DNA of 64,000 nt from CAZICM01 sp964537685 (GCA_964537685.1 CAZICM010000017.1:1-64000); one strand, 5' to 3'. Counted from the stretch's first letter, positions 1 to 8,682 are shown. Notes: generated by a model not told the origin, from the letters alone. Made by a program: numbers and translations.

Positions 1-5
1 CTTTA

Positions 6-37
6 AAGCCTGTATGTTTACGCATACAGGCTTTTTT
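6..37 (+). terminator. Intrinsic terminator hairpin
   Basis: An 11-bp perfect stem (6-16 pairing with 23-33) encloses a 6-base loop and is followed by a T-rich tail. This is the form of a rho-independent terminator for a rightward gene that lies left of the window. It is similar in sequence to the hairpin at 94-129. Confidence 0.8.
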
Positions 38-93
38 CTTTTTGTCTCTTCCACTCACCCTCGACTCGCCGAAACCGCCTGAACTAAAGGCAT

Positions 94-129
94 AAAAAAG
101 CCTGCATGCTGATCCATGCAGGCTTTTTT
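94..129. terminator. Bidirectional intrinsic terminator
   Basis: A 15-bp perfect inverted repeat (94-108 with 115-129) around a 6-base loop has A-run and T-run ends, so it can stop transcription from both sides. It lies just past the stop of the leftward lipoprotein gene and probably ends the operon formed by the first three genes. Confidence 0.85.
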
Positions 130-164
130 GCTGTTCGGAAAGTCAGATAACTATCTGGGGCTCG

Positions 165-1721
165 TTACTTAAACTCTTTTGCTACAGTAACTTCCCCATC
201 TGCACCAACACCTGTAACGCCCTCGCCTGCACCGCCCTTGCCCGCTGTCCCCGAAGTGAAAGCCCCATCCACAAGTTCAGGCGGCGCAACGCCCATCCAG
301 GCAATACCAATGGAGTGACCTCCACGGCCTCCCCCTCCACGGCCTCCAACGCCACCAACACCGCCGTTCCCGCCTTTGCATCCCGCAAGCGTTGGCATCG
401 CACCGCTGGCACCAGCTCCCCCATTCCCACCAGCTCCCCCAATCGCACCAGCCTGCCCAAGGCCGCCTGCTCCACCTGCCCCACCGGCCCCCGTTGTGAG
501 CTTGACATCCGAAAATGTTAACGTGGCTCCCAAGCTGATTAGGCCAATGCTCGAGCCTCCTGCCTTACCACCCGTGCCTCCACCTCCCCCACATCCACCC
601 GCGCCTCCCCCTCCTCCGCTCGCACCATAACAATTGGTCTTGCCTTTCGCTGCGCCTCCCCCTCCTCCCCCTTGCCCGGGTTTACCAGAAGCGCCAGAAT
701 AACCATCTCTACCCGCGTATCCGCTAATATCCACCGAGCCGATTTCCATGGTTTTCGCGCCGGAGCCCGGGACACCATCATCTCCCTTTACCCCAGCGTT
801 GCCATCAAGACAGTTGCTCGCTGTCGCTCCCGCCCCACCAACACCATAATTGTTAGGATTTGGATTTGGGGCAACTTCCCCATCAGCTCCGTTATTACCT
901 GCTGCTTCCAACCCGGTGCCACCCTGGCCGCCTTTGGATGTATTACAACTATCGTTTACTTTTGCATCCCCACCTAGATTGCCCTGCATTCCACCCATAC
1001 ATGCTACATTGCCGTTATTTCCACGAATCAAGGGATCCATGGAATCTGTGGGCCCAACAGAACCAGTTGGGGACGTTCCGTCCTCACCCGCAGCACCGGC
1101 ACCAGCAATCAATTCACAACGGACGAGCTCCAATGCAACGGCATCAGCAATCGCGGCAATCGATGAGCCGCCCGGAATCGTGGCATCAGCCGCCTGCGCC
1201 GCAACATCCTCCAAATGAATCGCACCCCCGCCCTCAATCAAAAACCGGACCGCGACCTTATCCTGCTCCGGTGCGATGACTGTCTTCTTCGTGTCACCGA
1301 TATATGTCCAGCTCGCCGCGCAGTTCAGGCCCCCGTAAATCGTGATGCCTTCGGGAATGTCCACGGACTCGGGGAAGATTTCGGCACACGCGTAAATCGG
1401 TTTCTTGGCGTCCTTCGCAAGTGTGATCGCTTGCTTGAATGTGCGAACGGGCGTCGCCTTCGACGTTCCCACATTCATGTCGTCACCCTTTACGCTCACG
1501 AAAATCCCGCACTCATCCTTCACGGGAGGTTTGTTCTGCGCGTCGTTCTCAAACGGAACACAACCCTCTTGTACGGCTGTGGTCGATGTCGAGCCATTCG
1601 TTTGGTTTTCACCGCAGTCAGGATCGACATTACATCCACTTGTCCGGCAGCCCGATGCGTACGCGGCTGTACCAATCGCAACAAGACCTAAGGAAACGAG
1701 TGTCCAATGTTTCGTGTGCAT
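165..1721 (-). CDS. Glycine-rich PGRS-type lipoprotein
   Basis: A predicted surface lipoprotein of 518 residues. The N-terminus is a lipoprotein signal with the acylated cysteine at residue 25 (lipobox ASGC). A Cys-containing Ser/Thr linker follows. Residues about 70-200 resemble a DUF1565/parallel beta-helix start (a GTSKATPVRTFKQA stretch and an IYGGL motif), as in pectate-lyase-like passenger proteins. Residues about 210-510 are dominated by GGxGG and GAGG repeats with scattered cysteines, like the PGRS-family proteins annotated in Polyangia. No catalytic motif is visible; a structural or surface role is inferred. It is the last gene of a leftward operon, 33 bases after the PEGA protein, and is followed by a strong terminator. 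Confidence 0.75.
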   Translation of the reverse strand: MHTKHWTLVSLGLVAIGTAAYASGCRTSGCNVDPDCGENQTNGSTSTTAVQEGCVPFENDAQNKPPVKDECGIFVSVKGDDMNVGTSKATPVRTFKQAITLAKDAKKPIYACAEIFPESVDIPEGITIYGGLNCAASWTYIGDTKKTVIAPEQDKVAVRFLIEGGGAIHLEDVAAQAADATIPGGSSIAAIADAVALELVRCELIAGAGAAGEDGTSPTGSVGPTDSMDPLIRGNNGNVACMGGMQGNLGGDAKVNDSCNTSKGGQGGTGLEAAGNNGADGEVAPNPNPNNYGVGGAGATASNCLDGNAGVKGDDGVPGSGAKTMEIGSVDISGYAGRDGYSGASGKPGQGGGGGGAAKGKTNCYGASGGGGGAGGCGGGGGTGGKAGGSSIGLISLGATLTFSDVKLTTGAGGAGGAGGLGQAGAIGGAGGNGGAGASGAMPTLAGCKGGNGGVGGVGGRGGGGRGGHSIGIAWMGVAPPELVDGAFTSGTAGKGGAGEGVTGVGADGEVTVAKEFK

Positions 1722-1754
1722 ATACAGATGTCCGTGCCTGATGAAGATGTTGGC

Positions 1755-2819
1755 TCAAAATGATCCAGATACCAGCAGCCCGCCATGTTCACGGCCCGCA
1801 GTGGGAACGACTTTGACGTTTTGCCATCCCGTCGTCCGGGAAGGAGGCGCAGCAGGTGACGGAAGTGCCAGGTAAACAACCATGCCAACAAGTGCGAGCC
1901 CACCCAGCGATGCAGCGCCAATCGCAAGCCCATCCAGTGTGTTTACCGTCGACTTCTTATCGGACAGGTCTGCACACAACGGATGCACCGTGCCTTTTTC
2001 CTCTCGGCATGTTCCATTCGCGGCCACGATGTCGCTGGTCAGTTGCTTGGCTTCGTCAAGCTTGGAGTTCGATAGCAAAAACAGGCCCAATCCAGCCCCG
2101 AATCCAACCGCTGCGCCAACGCCCAAAACAACCGCAGGTGTTTTGCTCCTCTTCGGCGGAGGCGGAGGAGCAATCGCAATCAAATTTAGTTTGATCTCCA
2201 ACTGTGTGCCTTTGTCCGCCTTGATCGTTTGCTGCGCTGCTTTATAGCCCTTCAGCGTGGCCTCGAAGGTGTGCTCCCCAGGATCGACGAAGTACTCTTC
2301 GTTCATCGGCGACTTTCCGATGACGCGCTTGTTCAAGCTGATTTCAGCGCGCTCAACATTGACCGAGATGCGCACGGCTCCCACTTGCTGGCGAGCCTCT
2401 TCATAGGCTTTCTGCATCCGTTCGCGAAGCTCGGGCTTACCCGTCAAAGGGAAGTTGTTCATCGTAAACGATAAGTGCTCCGCAGCATCCCGAGGCTTGC
2501 CGAGCTTCAACTCTACGTCGCCGAGATTGCCCGAGATATCGTAGCTTTTTCGCAGATCGAACGCGGTGCGGTAATACCCTTCGGCTTCCAGAAGATTGCC
2601 CGCCTTGTGGGCTTCAATGCCTTTGCGAAATAGCACCATCGCGCGCTCGACTTCGCTTCCTTCAGTGCCTGGAGCTGCCGCAGCACCAGATGCCGACGCG
2701 GCCGAAGGGCTCGCGCTTGTTGCCGCGGGTGGGGACTGCTGCGCCAAACCTGTCACGCTGCCAAGCAACGACACACACACCGCAAGCGACGCTATGCCTT
2801 TCAACGAATACCTTCTCAT
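1755..2819 (-). CDS. TPR/PEGA-domain membrane protein
   Basis: Exported protein of 354 residues. A signal peptide (about 1-26) is followed by an Ala/Ser linker. A TPR-like helical segment (about 55-140) matches the FRKGIEAHKAGN type of tetratricopeptide helix. A PEGA domain (about 149-212) shows the GKSPMNEEYFVDPGEHTF core, and a proline run leads to two hydrophobic helices (about 228-250 and 296-319). This order (TPR, PEGA, two C-terminal helices) recurs in Myxococcota envelope proteins of unknown role. PEGA domains are thought to bind surface layers or peptidoglycan, so scaffolding is only inferred. It sits between two other envelope genes in a leftward operon. Confidence 0.8.
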   Translation of the reverse strand: MRRYSLKGIASLAVCVSLLGSVTGLAQQSPPAATSASPSAASASGAAAAPGTEGSEVERAMVLFRKGIEAHKAGNLLEAEGYYRTAFDLRKSYDISGNLGDVELKLGKPRDAAEHLSFTMNNFPLTGKPELRERMQKAYEEARQQVGAVRISVNVERAEISLNKRVIGKSPMNEEYFVDPGEHTFEATLKGYKAAQQTIKADKGTQLEIKLNLIAIAPPPPPKRSKTPAVVLGVGAAVGFGAGLGLFLLSNSKLDEAKQLTSDIVAANGTCREEKGTVHPLCADLSDKKSTVNTLDGLAIGAASLGGLALVGMVVYLALPSPAAPPSRTTGWQNVKVVPTAGREHGGLLVSGSF

Positions 2820-2879
2820 TCTTGCAATCTTTCCTTCGTGGCTACTCTAGCGTTTACCTCGAGACGGCATCAAGAAAGC

Positions 2880-3776
2880 TCAAAACTCAAAGATGGGCGA
2901 AATCGTCGACGTTGGTTTTGTGGGCGGAGGCGTGGGAGGTGTCGTTGACTCCGGTTTCGAAGTCTTTACGGGTTTTGCCGTCCGCGTAGGTGAAGTGTTT
3001 GGCTGCGCCGCAGATGCGGCCGACAGCGGCGGGGACGGGGCCGCGCTGCTTTCGGTCAGAGCAGGGGCACTCGTTACCGCACTCGGCTCGGGTAATGCGC
3101 TTGCAGACACAGCCGGTGCAGGCTCAGCCGACGCCGCGGTTTCAGTCACAACCGGTGCCTGCGTCACCGGTGCAACAGGTGCCGAGGCAGTTACACTGGG
3201 CTGAACCGTTGCCGGCTGCTGTTTGTTCATGCGCAAAATGATTACAACACCACCCACGATTAAGACAGCTATCGCGCTTAACAGCACAACAAGCGCCTGA
3301 AGAATTCTGTGGCGCTCGTCTTTCTGCGAGGCCAGAGGTGCTTGCTCGGGAGGCAATTTTTCGCCTTCCGCAGGCGCCGCTTCCGGTTCGGAAACGACCG
3401 CTGCAGGCGCGGGAGTGAGTGGCTTCAATCCTTCCGGGGACTTCGCTTCAGAAACAGGCTGCACCGCGCCGGGCGGCGGCGTTGGAACTCGAGATAGAAG
3501 TATCTTTTGGGTAGGCGCATTGCGCGGGTCGGCCGACGAAGCGACGCGCACACGCTTCATATCCAAGGTTTTTATGCGGGCATGCCGAGGGGGCGGGGTC
3601 GGTGGCACATACGCCGACGCTTGATCGACGCCGGCTGTGACAAACATTGCCGACGCCCCATCGCCATTCGGGGCCGAACCGTTTCCTCCATCGGCGCTTC
3701 CTCCGGCAGGCCCTGGCACTTCTGCCCCCGCTGCTCCCCCGTTGGCTTCCGTTCCTCTTCCGTTCTCGGCGCTCAT
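2880..3776 (-). CDS. Single-pass membrane protein, Pro/Ala-rich
   Basis: Unrecognised protein of 298 residues. The frame is open back to 3863, but the start at 3776 is preferred because a GGAGG ribosome-binding site lies seven bases upstream. The N-terminal half is Gly/Ala/Pro-rich and carries TPPPRHARIK and VPTPPPGA segments. One transmembrane helix is clear (about residues 158-182). The C-terminal part is a long Ala/Val/Pro/Thr-rich region ending with IFEF. It could be a membrane-anchored linker protein similar to TonB-like or FHA-associated proteins, but no domain is recognisable. It is the first gene of the operon containing the PEGA and PGRS proteins, and divergent from the sugar dehydrogenase. 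Confidence 0.7.
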   Translation of the reverse strand: MSAENGRGTEANGGAAGAEVPGPAGGSADGGNGSAPNGDGASAMFVTAGVDQASAYVPPTPPPRHARIKTLDMKRVRVASSADPRNAPTQKILLSRVPTPPPGAVQPVSEAKSPEGLKPLTPAPAAVVSEPEAAPAEGEKLPPEQAPLASQKDERHRILQALVVLLSAIAVLIVGGVVIILRMNKQQPATVQPSVTASAPVAPVTQAPVVTETAASAEPAPAVSASALPEPSAVTSAPALTESSAAPSPPLSAASAAQPNTSPTRTAKPVKTSKPESTTPPTPPPTKPTSTISPIFEF

Positions 3777-4323
3777 GACGATCCTCCATGAGGGCTCACG
3801 CGCATCAGAATACGACTTCTCCCTGCGTTCACCCACTGCCTCATCGATGGACTGTGTGGACAAACACGCCCTCGAAACCTGTTTGTTGATGATGCCAAGC
3901 TGGTCTCCCTGTTTCCATCACGGCCCACGGCCTTCGGCCGAAGCGCCGCCCCTCCTCTCTTTTGCGTGACGCGAAACAGTATAGAGCCACGCCGCAAACG
4001 AGAGGAATGCATATCGGACGGTTCAGCGGCTGAATCGATCTCGCCGACAAGCGAAGTCCCCGGGCAATGCATTGGCCAGTCGCTTGAGATTAGGTCGGAA
4101 TGCACAGTTTTCATGGTGATGATTCCCACGCAAGTCCGCCTTCGGACAGCACCGCAATCCATCGTAGCGAGCCTTGTGCACAAGCGTGAAAAAAGGAGGG
4201 AAAAAGATATGCCGCTTGCCTAAAAAACGAGCCTTTCCCTAAACGCTTAGCGCTATCCGAAAGGCGTGGCCACCAAGGAGATCCAGCCGTGGCAGTGCAA
4301 GCAGCCGGTGGTACCCTTGCGGC
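3777..4323. other. Divergent non-coding region
   Basis: About 550 bases between two divergent genes. Open frames here are short and lack recognisable protein character. It contains a 12-base palindrome (CTTCGGCCGAAG, 3932-3943) that could be an operator, and a strong ribosome-binding-site sequence near 4194 that is not attached to a long gene. Promoters for both flanking operons must lie here, but I could not assign -10/-35 boxes. Confidence 0.5.
4194..4223 (+). promoter_or_regulatory. Strong RBS with a four-codon minigene
   Basis: AAGGAGGG is followed nine bases later by ATG, three more codons (Met-Pro-Leu-Ala) and TAA. The spacing is good for translation, yet the frame closes at once. It may be a leader minigene or simply a chance match in an A-rich stretch about 100 bases upstream of the sugar dehydrogenase. 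Confidence 0.25.
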
Positions 4324-5703
4324 ATGCGACCTATTTTTGCTTTTTGGCTAACACCTAAAATCACCTTGCCTTTGTTGTTGTTGGTAGGCGGCGCGAGCGC
4401 GCTGAACGGCTGCGGCGACGATGGCGACACGACTTCAACGTCTTCCGCCTCAACGTCTTCCTCGAGCGGAGGAACCGCAGGCGCGGGAGGAAATAGCGGC
4501 GCGGGCGGCAATACCAGTACCGGCGGCGCGGGCGGCACCGGAGGCAGCATGATGCCCGATCCCAATTGCCCGCCGGACAGTACGGGCGCTGCCCCTCCCG
4601 CGCTAAAATTAACGGAAGTGGTTACCGGCCTTCAGGGAGCATTGCTTGCCATTGGAGCGCCCGAAGACTCAACACGGCTCTACATCGTTGAGAAGAACGG
4701 CCGGATCAAAATCCTCAACCTGATGACGAATCAGCTCGAGGCAGAGCCCTTCCTCGACATTACGGCCAAGACCACGAAGAACGGCGAACAAGGTCTGCTC
4801 GGCCTCGCGTTCCATCCTGATTACAAGCAAAATGGACGCTTTTTCGTGAACTACACAGGCCAAGGTGGAGGCCCCTCGGGACAAACGGTGATCGCGGAGT
4901 ATCAGCGCAGTGCCGATCCCAATAAAGCCGATACCAACGAGAAAATTATCCTGACCGTTCCGCAGCCCTTCGATAACCACAACGGCGGAATGATTGTCTT
5001 TGATAAAAAAGGCTTTCTTAACATCGGAATGGGCGACGGCGGCAGCGGAGGCGATCCTCAAAACAATGGCCAGACGCTCACTTCGCAGCTCGGCAAAATG
5101 CTGCGCATCGACGTCGACACGTATCCAACGCCGGTCGCGGGCAACTTGCCCGTCATGAATGGTTCAAACCCGCATATCTGGTCATGGGGCGTGCGCAATC
5201 CTTGGCGTTTCAGCATCGATCGATGTAACGGCGATTTTTATATCGCCGACGTGGGCCAGGGTAATTGGGAGGAAGTGAATGCCGTCGCGGCCGATGCATC
5301 TCCGCAAAATTTCGGCTGGAAGGTCATGGAAGGCACGCACTGCTACCAAGCCGCAAGCTGCGATATGAACGGGATGACTTTGCCTATCGTCGATTATGCC
5401 CATACGCCGGACATGGGGAACATCAAGGGCGAGTGCTCCGTGACGGGCGGCTTTGTCTATCGAGGCAAGGCAATCCCGGGACTTGTCGGCTGGTATCTCT
5501 ACGGCGACTTCTGCTCAGGCCGAATTTGGGCGCTTCGCTACAAGAACGGCAAGCTTGAGACAGGGCCGGTCGATATCACTGACGATCTGCAATCAAAACC
5601 GCTGTTTCAAAATGCGCTGGCGGCCTTCGGGGAAGACACGGCCGGCGAGCTTTATCTGCCGCATATTTCAAACGGCACGCTCTACCGCATCGACGCCGAG
5701 TAG
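4324..5703 (+). CDS. PQQ-dependent sugar dehydrogenase lipoprotein
   Basis: Predicted soluble-type aldose/sorbosone dehydrogenase of the GSDH family, a six-bladed beta-propeller that oxidises sugars with pyrroloquinoline quinone outside the cytoplasm. The lipoprotein signal ends at Cys30 (lipobox LNGC), followed by a Ser/Thr then Gly/Ala linker of about 50 residues. Family motifs are visible: GLLGLAFHPDY, NHNGGMIVFDKKGFL, MGDGGSGGDPQNNGQ, LGKMLRIDVD, WGVRNPWRFS and IADVGQGNWEE. The C-terminal part carries GGFVYRG and LYGDFCSGRIWAL, also usual in the family. Length (459 residues) fits. The stop lies 9 bases from the convergent LON-domain gene. Substrate is not predictable. Confidence 0.88.
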   Translation: MRPIFAFWLTPKITLPLLLLVGGASALNGCGDDGDTTSTSSASTSSSSGGTAGAGGNSGAGGNTSTGGAGGTGGSMMPDPNCPPDSTGAAPPALKLTEVVTGLQGALLAIGAPEDSTRLYIVEKNGRIKILNLMTNQLEAEPFLDITAKTTKNGEQGLLGLAFHPDYKQNGRFFVNYTGQGGGPSGQTVIAEYQRSADPNKADTNEKIILTVPQPFDNHNGGMIVFDKKGFLNIGMGDGGSGGDPQNNGQTLTSQLGKMLRIDVDTYPTPVAGNLPVMNGSNPHIWSWGVRNPWRFSIDRCNGDFYIADVGQGNWEEVNAVAADASPQNFGWKVMEGTHCYQAASCDMNGMTLPIVDYAHTPDMGNIKGECSVTGGFVYRGKAIPGLVGWYLYGDFCSGRIWALRYKNGKLETGPVDITDDLQSKPLFQNALAAFGEDTAGELYLPHISNGTLYRIDAE

Positions 5704-5712
5704 CTCAGCACG

Positions 5713-6381
5713 TCAATTTAGATCGCGCTCCACGCTCGACAGCATGATGCGCTGCATCGACAGCACTTGAATCGCGCGCTGCATACGAGCGCCCACATCA
5801 TCGATTTCAAGAATCTCCTGCCGCTCAGACGGGTCAAATATCAGTCCTTGCGCACACGCATTCACGAATGTTTCGGGTTCCGCATCTTTGGGAAGGTACA
5901 CCTGAAACGAGGCATCGCTCTTGCGCATCAGCGACAAAAGAGAAGCGACAAGTGCGCTCAACGCAGCAATATCGCGCTGATCGACGGCGCCCGGCCGGCT
6001 TTCAAGCACAGTGGCTTCTGCACGCCGGTATGGAGCAATAAAGGGAAGTTCACGAAGCCGGACGCGCGAGTGACCTTGAAGCAGGATGTTGAAACGGCCA
6101 TCGGGAAGCTCGATGTGTTCGATGATTAGTCCTGCGCCGGCGACATTTGCGATACGCGGATGGCCATGCTCATCCGTGTCGGATGAATCGGTGATCAGCA
6201 CGACAGAGAGCATTCGGTGCGTGCTGAGGATATCGCGCACCAGCGCTTTGTAGCGGGGTTCGAACACATGCAGCGGCAGGACAGCACCGGGAAAGAGCAC
6301 CGTTTGAGGCAGTGGAAATAGGGGTAGTGCAGAGAACGCGGCCGCCGGATCGGGCCTGAAGGAATTAGGAATGCGAGGCAC
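5713..6381 (-). CDS. LON substrate-binding domain protein
   Basis: Stand-alone homologue of the N-terminal substrate-binding domain of Lon protease, 222 residues, without the AAA or protease domains. The signature is LPLFPLPQTVLFPGAVLPLHVFEPRY split over residues 19-44, followed by the usual GRFNILLQGHSRVRL strand. The C-terminal helical region (from about 120) is typical of the family. Such proteins are widespread and of unknown function; substrate recognition for proteolysis is only inferred. The annotated start is GTG; no clear ribosome-binding site is seen. It converges with the sugar dehydrogenase and is followed upstream by the SDR/folE cluster on the same strand. Confidence 0.82.
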   Translation of the reverse strand: MPRIPNSFRPDPAAAFSALPLFPLPQTVLFPGAVLPLHVFEPRYKALVRDILSTHRMLSVVLITDSSDTDEHGHPRIANVAGAGLIIEHIELPDGRFNILLQGHSRVRLRELPFIAPYRRAEATVLESRPGAVDQRDIAALSALVASLLSLMRKSDASFQVYLPKDAEPETFVNACAQGLIFDPSERQEILEIDDVGARMQRAIQVLSMQRIMLSSVERDLN

Positions 6382-6421
6382 GAGGGAAAGGTATCAGTAC
6401 ACGTAAAAACGCTGGCAAACT

Positions 6422-7102
6422 CTATGCGAACATCTCGATGGATGCGCCGTGAATCGCAGCGGGCGCGTCGAGAGCGGCGTGGACAATCTCGCGGGCTACA
6501 TCATCAGCGCTCATCCGAGGCTTGAAACCGCTCCCCACAAGCATGTCGGTATCCACGGAGCCCGGAAGCACCGATACGACTTGCAGGCCGGTATCGCGAA
6601 GCTCCTCGGCAAGGCTTTTGGAAAGACCTATCACTCCCCATTTCGATGCGGCGTAGGCCGCACTCCCAGGGCAGCCGATCGTCGAAGAAATACTGCCCAC
6701 GAAGACAATTCGACCGCGCCCCTGCTCGAGCATGGCCGGAAGAAATGCCCGGGTCATCAGAAACGGACCTCGCAGATTTACCGCGATGACTTCGTCCCAA
6801 TCTGAAGTGCCAGTGTTGGCCACGGGCAGATTCCGCACGGCAATTCCTGCGTTGTTCACCAGAATGTGAGGCACACCCAGTTCGCTTTGAATGCGCTTCG
6901 CAGCAGCTTCCACTTCGCTTTCCAGCGCCACGTTACACACGAGCGGGAGAACGATAATCCCCTGTTTTCTAAGCAGATCCGCGAGCTCAAACAATCCGTC
7001 GCCCCGCTTGCTGATCAAGGCCAGCCCGACACCCCGTTCAGCAAGCCGCAGTGCCGTCGCCCGCCCAATACCGCGGGAGGCACCCGTAACAACGGCGAGC
7101 AT
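6422..7102 (-). CDS. Short-chain dehydrogenase/reductase (SDR)
   Basis: Classical SDR of 226 residues: the nucleotide-binding TGASRGIG motif is near the N-terminus, followed by NNAG, the catalytic Ser (VGSIS) and YAASK (YxxxK), and the PGSVDTDM segment after the active site. The ATG at 7102 puts the first beta strand (LAVVTG) right at the N-terminus, as usual; an in-frame GTG at 7135 would add 11 residues and overlap folE. With the ATG start, the folE stop and this start are one base apart, so translation is coupled. Coupling to GTP cyclohydrolase I suggests a pterin reductase (sepiapterin-reductase-like), but the substrate cannot be read from sequence; a beta-ketoacyl reductase-type enzyme is equally possible. 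Confidence 0.85.
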   Translation of the reverse strand: MLAVVTGASRGIGRATALRLAERGVGLALISKRGDGLFELADLLRKQGIIVLPLVCNVALESEVEAAAKRIQSELGVPHILVNNAGIAVRNLPVANTGTSDWDEVIAVNLRGPFLMTRAFLPAMLEQGRGRIVFVGSISSTIGCPGSAAYAASKWGVIGLSKSLAEELRDTGLQVVSVLPGSVDTDMLVGSGFKPRMSADDVAREIVHAALDAPAAIHGASIEMFA

Positions 7103-7103
7103 T

Positions 7104-7694
7104 TCAGCGGGCCCCGGATGATGCGCTAAAGGCACAGGCCAGCGCCAAATCCCTATCGGGGCCCGCTACGGCGAAGGAGCCGGCAAAGCTCAGCGTCTCG
7201 ACCAACGAACGTTCTTTTTTCTCGCCGCGCAGAGCCAAGCACATATGCGTTAACGACAACTTGCATAGAGCACCTGCAGCGCCGAGTTCCTTCACCAGCA
7301 GTTCGGCAACCTGAGCTCCAATCTGTTCTTGAAGCGCGAGCCTCCTTGCGAAAGCGTCTACCACTTGAGCGATCGTCCCCAGCCCAGCCACACAGCGCCC
7401 GGGCAAATAGGCAACCAACGATGTGCCGTAGGCAGGAAGCAGATGATGCGGACACATCGTCATGACAGCCATATCGCGGAGCGTAACCAGCGCACCGGAT
7501 GATGCGGAGCCCCCAGGCATTTCAATCGATCCCGCTTTCAGCACAGAAACAGGATCGACCGTGTATCCATGGAGCAGCTCGCCAAGCCAAGCATCCGCTA
7601 CGCGCTCACCTGTGCCAGCCAGCTCGCCCACGGGCTCATGTCCAATGGCGCGCAGAAAATCTTCAATCGCGGAGGCAGCGGCCTTCCGATCCAT
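7104..7694 (-). CDS. folE: GTP cyclohydrolase I
   Basis: Converts GTP to 7,8-dihydroneopterin triphosphate, the first step of folate and tetrahydropterin synthesis. All key residues fall at the spacing of the E. coli enzyme: zinc ligands Cys81, His84 and Cys152 (E. coli 110, 113, 181) and active-site His83 and His150 (112, 179). Further family motifs are EDFLRAIG near the N-terminus and HMCLALRGEKK around the third zinc ligand. At 196 residues it is somewhat shorter than E. coli FolE because of a shorter N-terminal helix region. It lies between a MerR regulator upstream and an SDR gene with which it is translationally coupled, so the product may feed a tetrahydropterin rather than only folate. 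Confidence 0.93.
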   Translation of the reverse strand: MDRKAAASAIEDFLRAIGHEPVGELAGTGERVADAWLGELLHGYTVDPVSVLKAGSIEMPGGSASSGALVTLRDMAVMTMCPHHLLPAYGTSLVAYLPGRCVAGLGTIAQVVDAFARRLALQEQIGAQVAELLVKELGAAGALCKLSLTHMCLALRGEKKERSLVETLSFAGSFAVAGPDRDLALACAFSASSGAR

Positions 7695-7738
7695 GAACGC
7701 ACCTCAAACCACGGCTTCAATGCCGTGGATTCGAGCCA

Positions 7739-8371
7739 TCAACTTCTGGAACCGCCGTTTGAGGAAGGTGCCGTTTGCGAAGATCCAACCGCCCACACAA
7801 CCCGCGCACTTCGGGGAATATTCGATTGTTGGGTGATCTTCGCGCAATCCCCACAGCCATCAGGAAATGCTTCGTGATCGTTGCAGGTCAAACAAGCTTC
7901 GACGATTTCGCTCGTGCGCGTGAACTCCTCGCGCAGCCTCGCGAGCACGGCGACTTTTTCCTTCAGCTCATCGATACGCGTGCTCAGAATCCGGCGAACC
8001 TGCGCTGCCGCTTCCGAACCCGATCCAGACGTCTTTTTCAGCTCGAGAATCTCTTTGATGTCCTCAAGCGAGAGCCCCGCGGTACGCAAATCCGACACGA
8101 AAAGAAGCCTATCGAGCTCACTCCTGCGGAAGAGGCGATGACCGCCCTCTGTCCGCTTGGCGGGCCGAAGAATTCCTTCCTCTTCATAGAAGCGAACCGT
8201 GCGTAGCGTGCTGTTTGACAGCCTCGCCATCTCCCCCGTCGTCAGCAGCCGCTCTTCAGTCGCGCGGCCTGCCTTGGCACTCGCCTCGGGCTCTGCCCCA
8301 TTCCCCGGCGGTGAATGTTTATCCATGGATGAATCCGAAGGGCGATGCTGAGGGTTTTGAGGCGTTCCCAC
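7739..8371 (-). CDS. MerR-family regulator with C-terminal Cys cluster
   Basis: Transcription regulator of 210 residues. The MerR winged helix-turn-helix starts at about residue 40 (LLTTGEMARLSNSTLRTVRFYEEEG) and is followed by the GGHRLFRRSELDRL wing and a long dimerisation helix (about 100-150). A C-terminal CLTC-x9-CGDC cluster (about 160-175) is a likely metal or Fe-S site; SoxR also has a C-terminal Cys cluster but with different spacing. The GTG start at 8371 has an AAAGGA ribosome-binding site; an ATG 15 codons further in is the alternative. MerR proteins usually act on promoters with a long spacer; the ligand here is unknown. folE follows 44 bases downstream, so they may be co-regulated. 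Confidence 0.88.
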   Translation of the reverse strand: MGTPQNPQHRPSDSSMDKHSPPGNGAEPEASAKAGRATEERLLTTGEMARLSNSTLRTVRFYEEEGILRPAKRTEGGHRLFRRSELDRLLFVSDLRTAGLSLEDIKEILELKKTSGSGSEAAAQVRRILSTRIDELKEKVAVLARLREEFTRTSEIVEACLTCNDHEAFPDGCGDCAKITQQSNIPRSARVVWAVGSSQTAPSSNGGSRS

Positions 8372-8682
8372 GATAAATTCCTTTAAGGCACTTTGCAGAT
8401 AGAGCAGCGTAAAAAGGCTGCTCTACGCCGTCAAGATACGGTTTTACGGCAGCGCACAATCGGTTGCCCTTATGTCCACTCTGGTCGTGCAGAAAGAGCG
8501 CTGCACCATGAATTTGTCTCCCATCGGATCATGAACGGTTGTTCTCAGCGCGCCGATGGCAACTGGCTACAGGCACTGCACTTCGCGACGATTCCCGACT
8601 GGGTCAACGGCGAAAACATAAACGGACTGCTCGGCACACCCTTTGCTGAAGTTGCCGGCAGCTTGTTCCAATGAGGCGGCCT
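8372..8682. other. Divergent non-coding region
   Basis: About 300 bases between the leftward MerR gene and the rightward DUF2330 gene. A short open frame crosses it but has no signal, domain or ribosome-binding site, so I treat it as non-coding. It should hold the promoters of both flanking genes; I see no convincing MerR operator palindrome. Confidence 0.5.

Noticed and set aside
376..630. Proline-rich rightward frame
   Set aside because: It is the opposite strand of the Gly-rich lipoprotein repeats, where GGN codons read as Pro.
3773..4183. Leftward 136-codon frame in the divergent region
   Set aside because: Arg/Ser-rich, no domain or signal, and it covers the well-supported start of the neighbouring gene.
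8393..8674. Rightward 93-codon frame between MerR and DUF2330 genes
   Set aside because: No ribosome-binding site or recognisable protein character; it ends on the start of the next gene.
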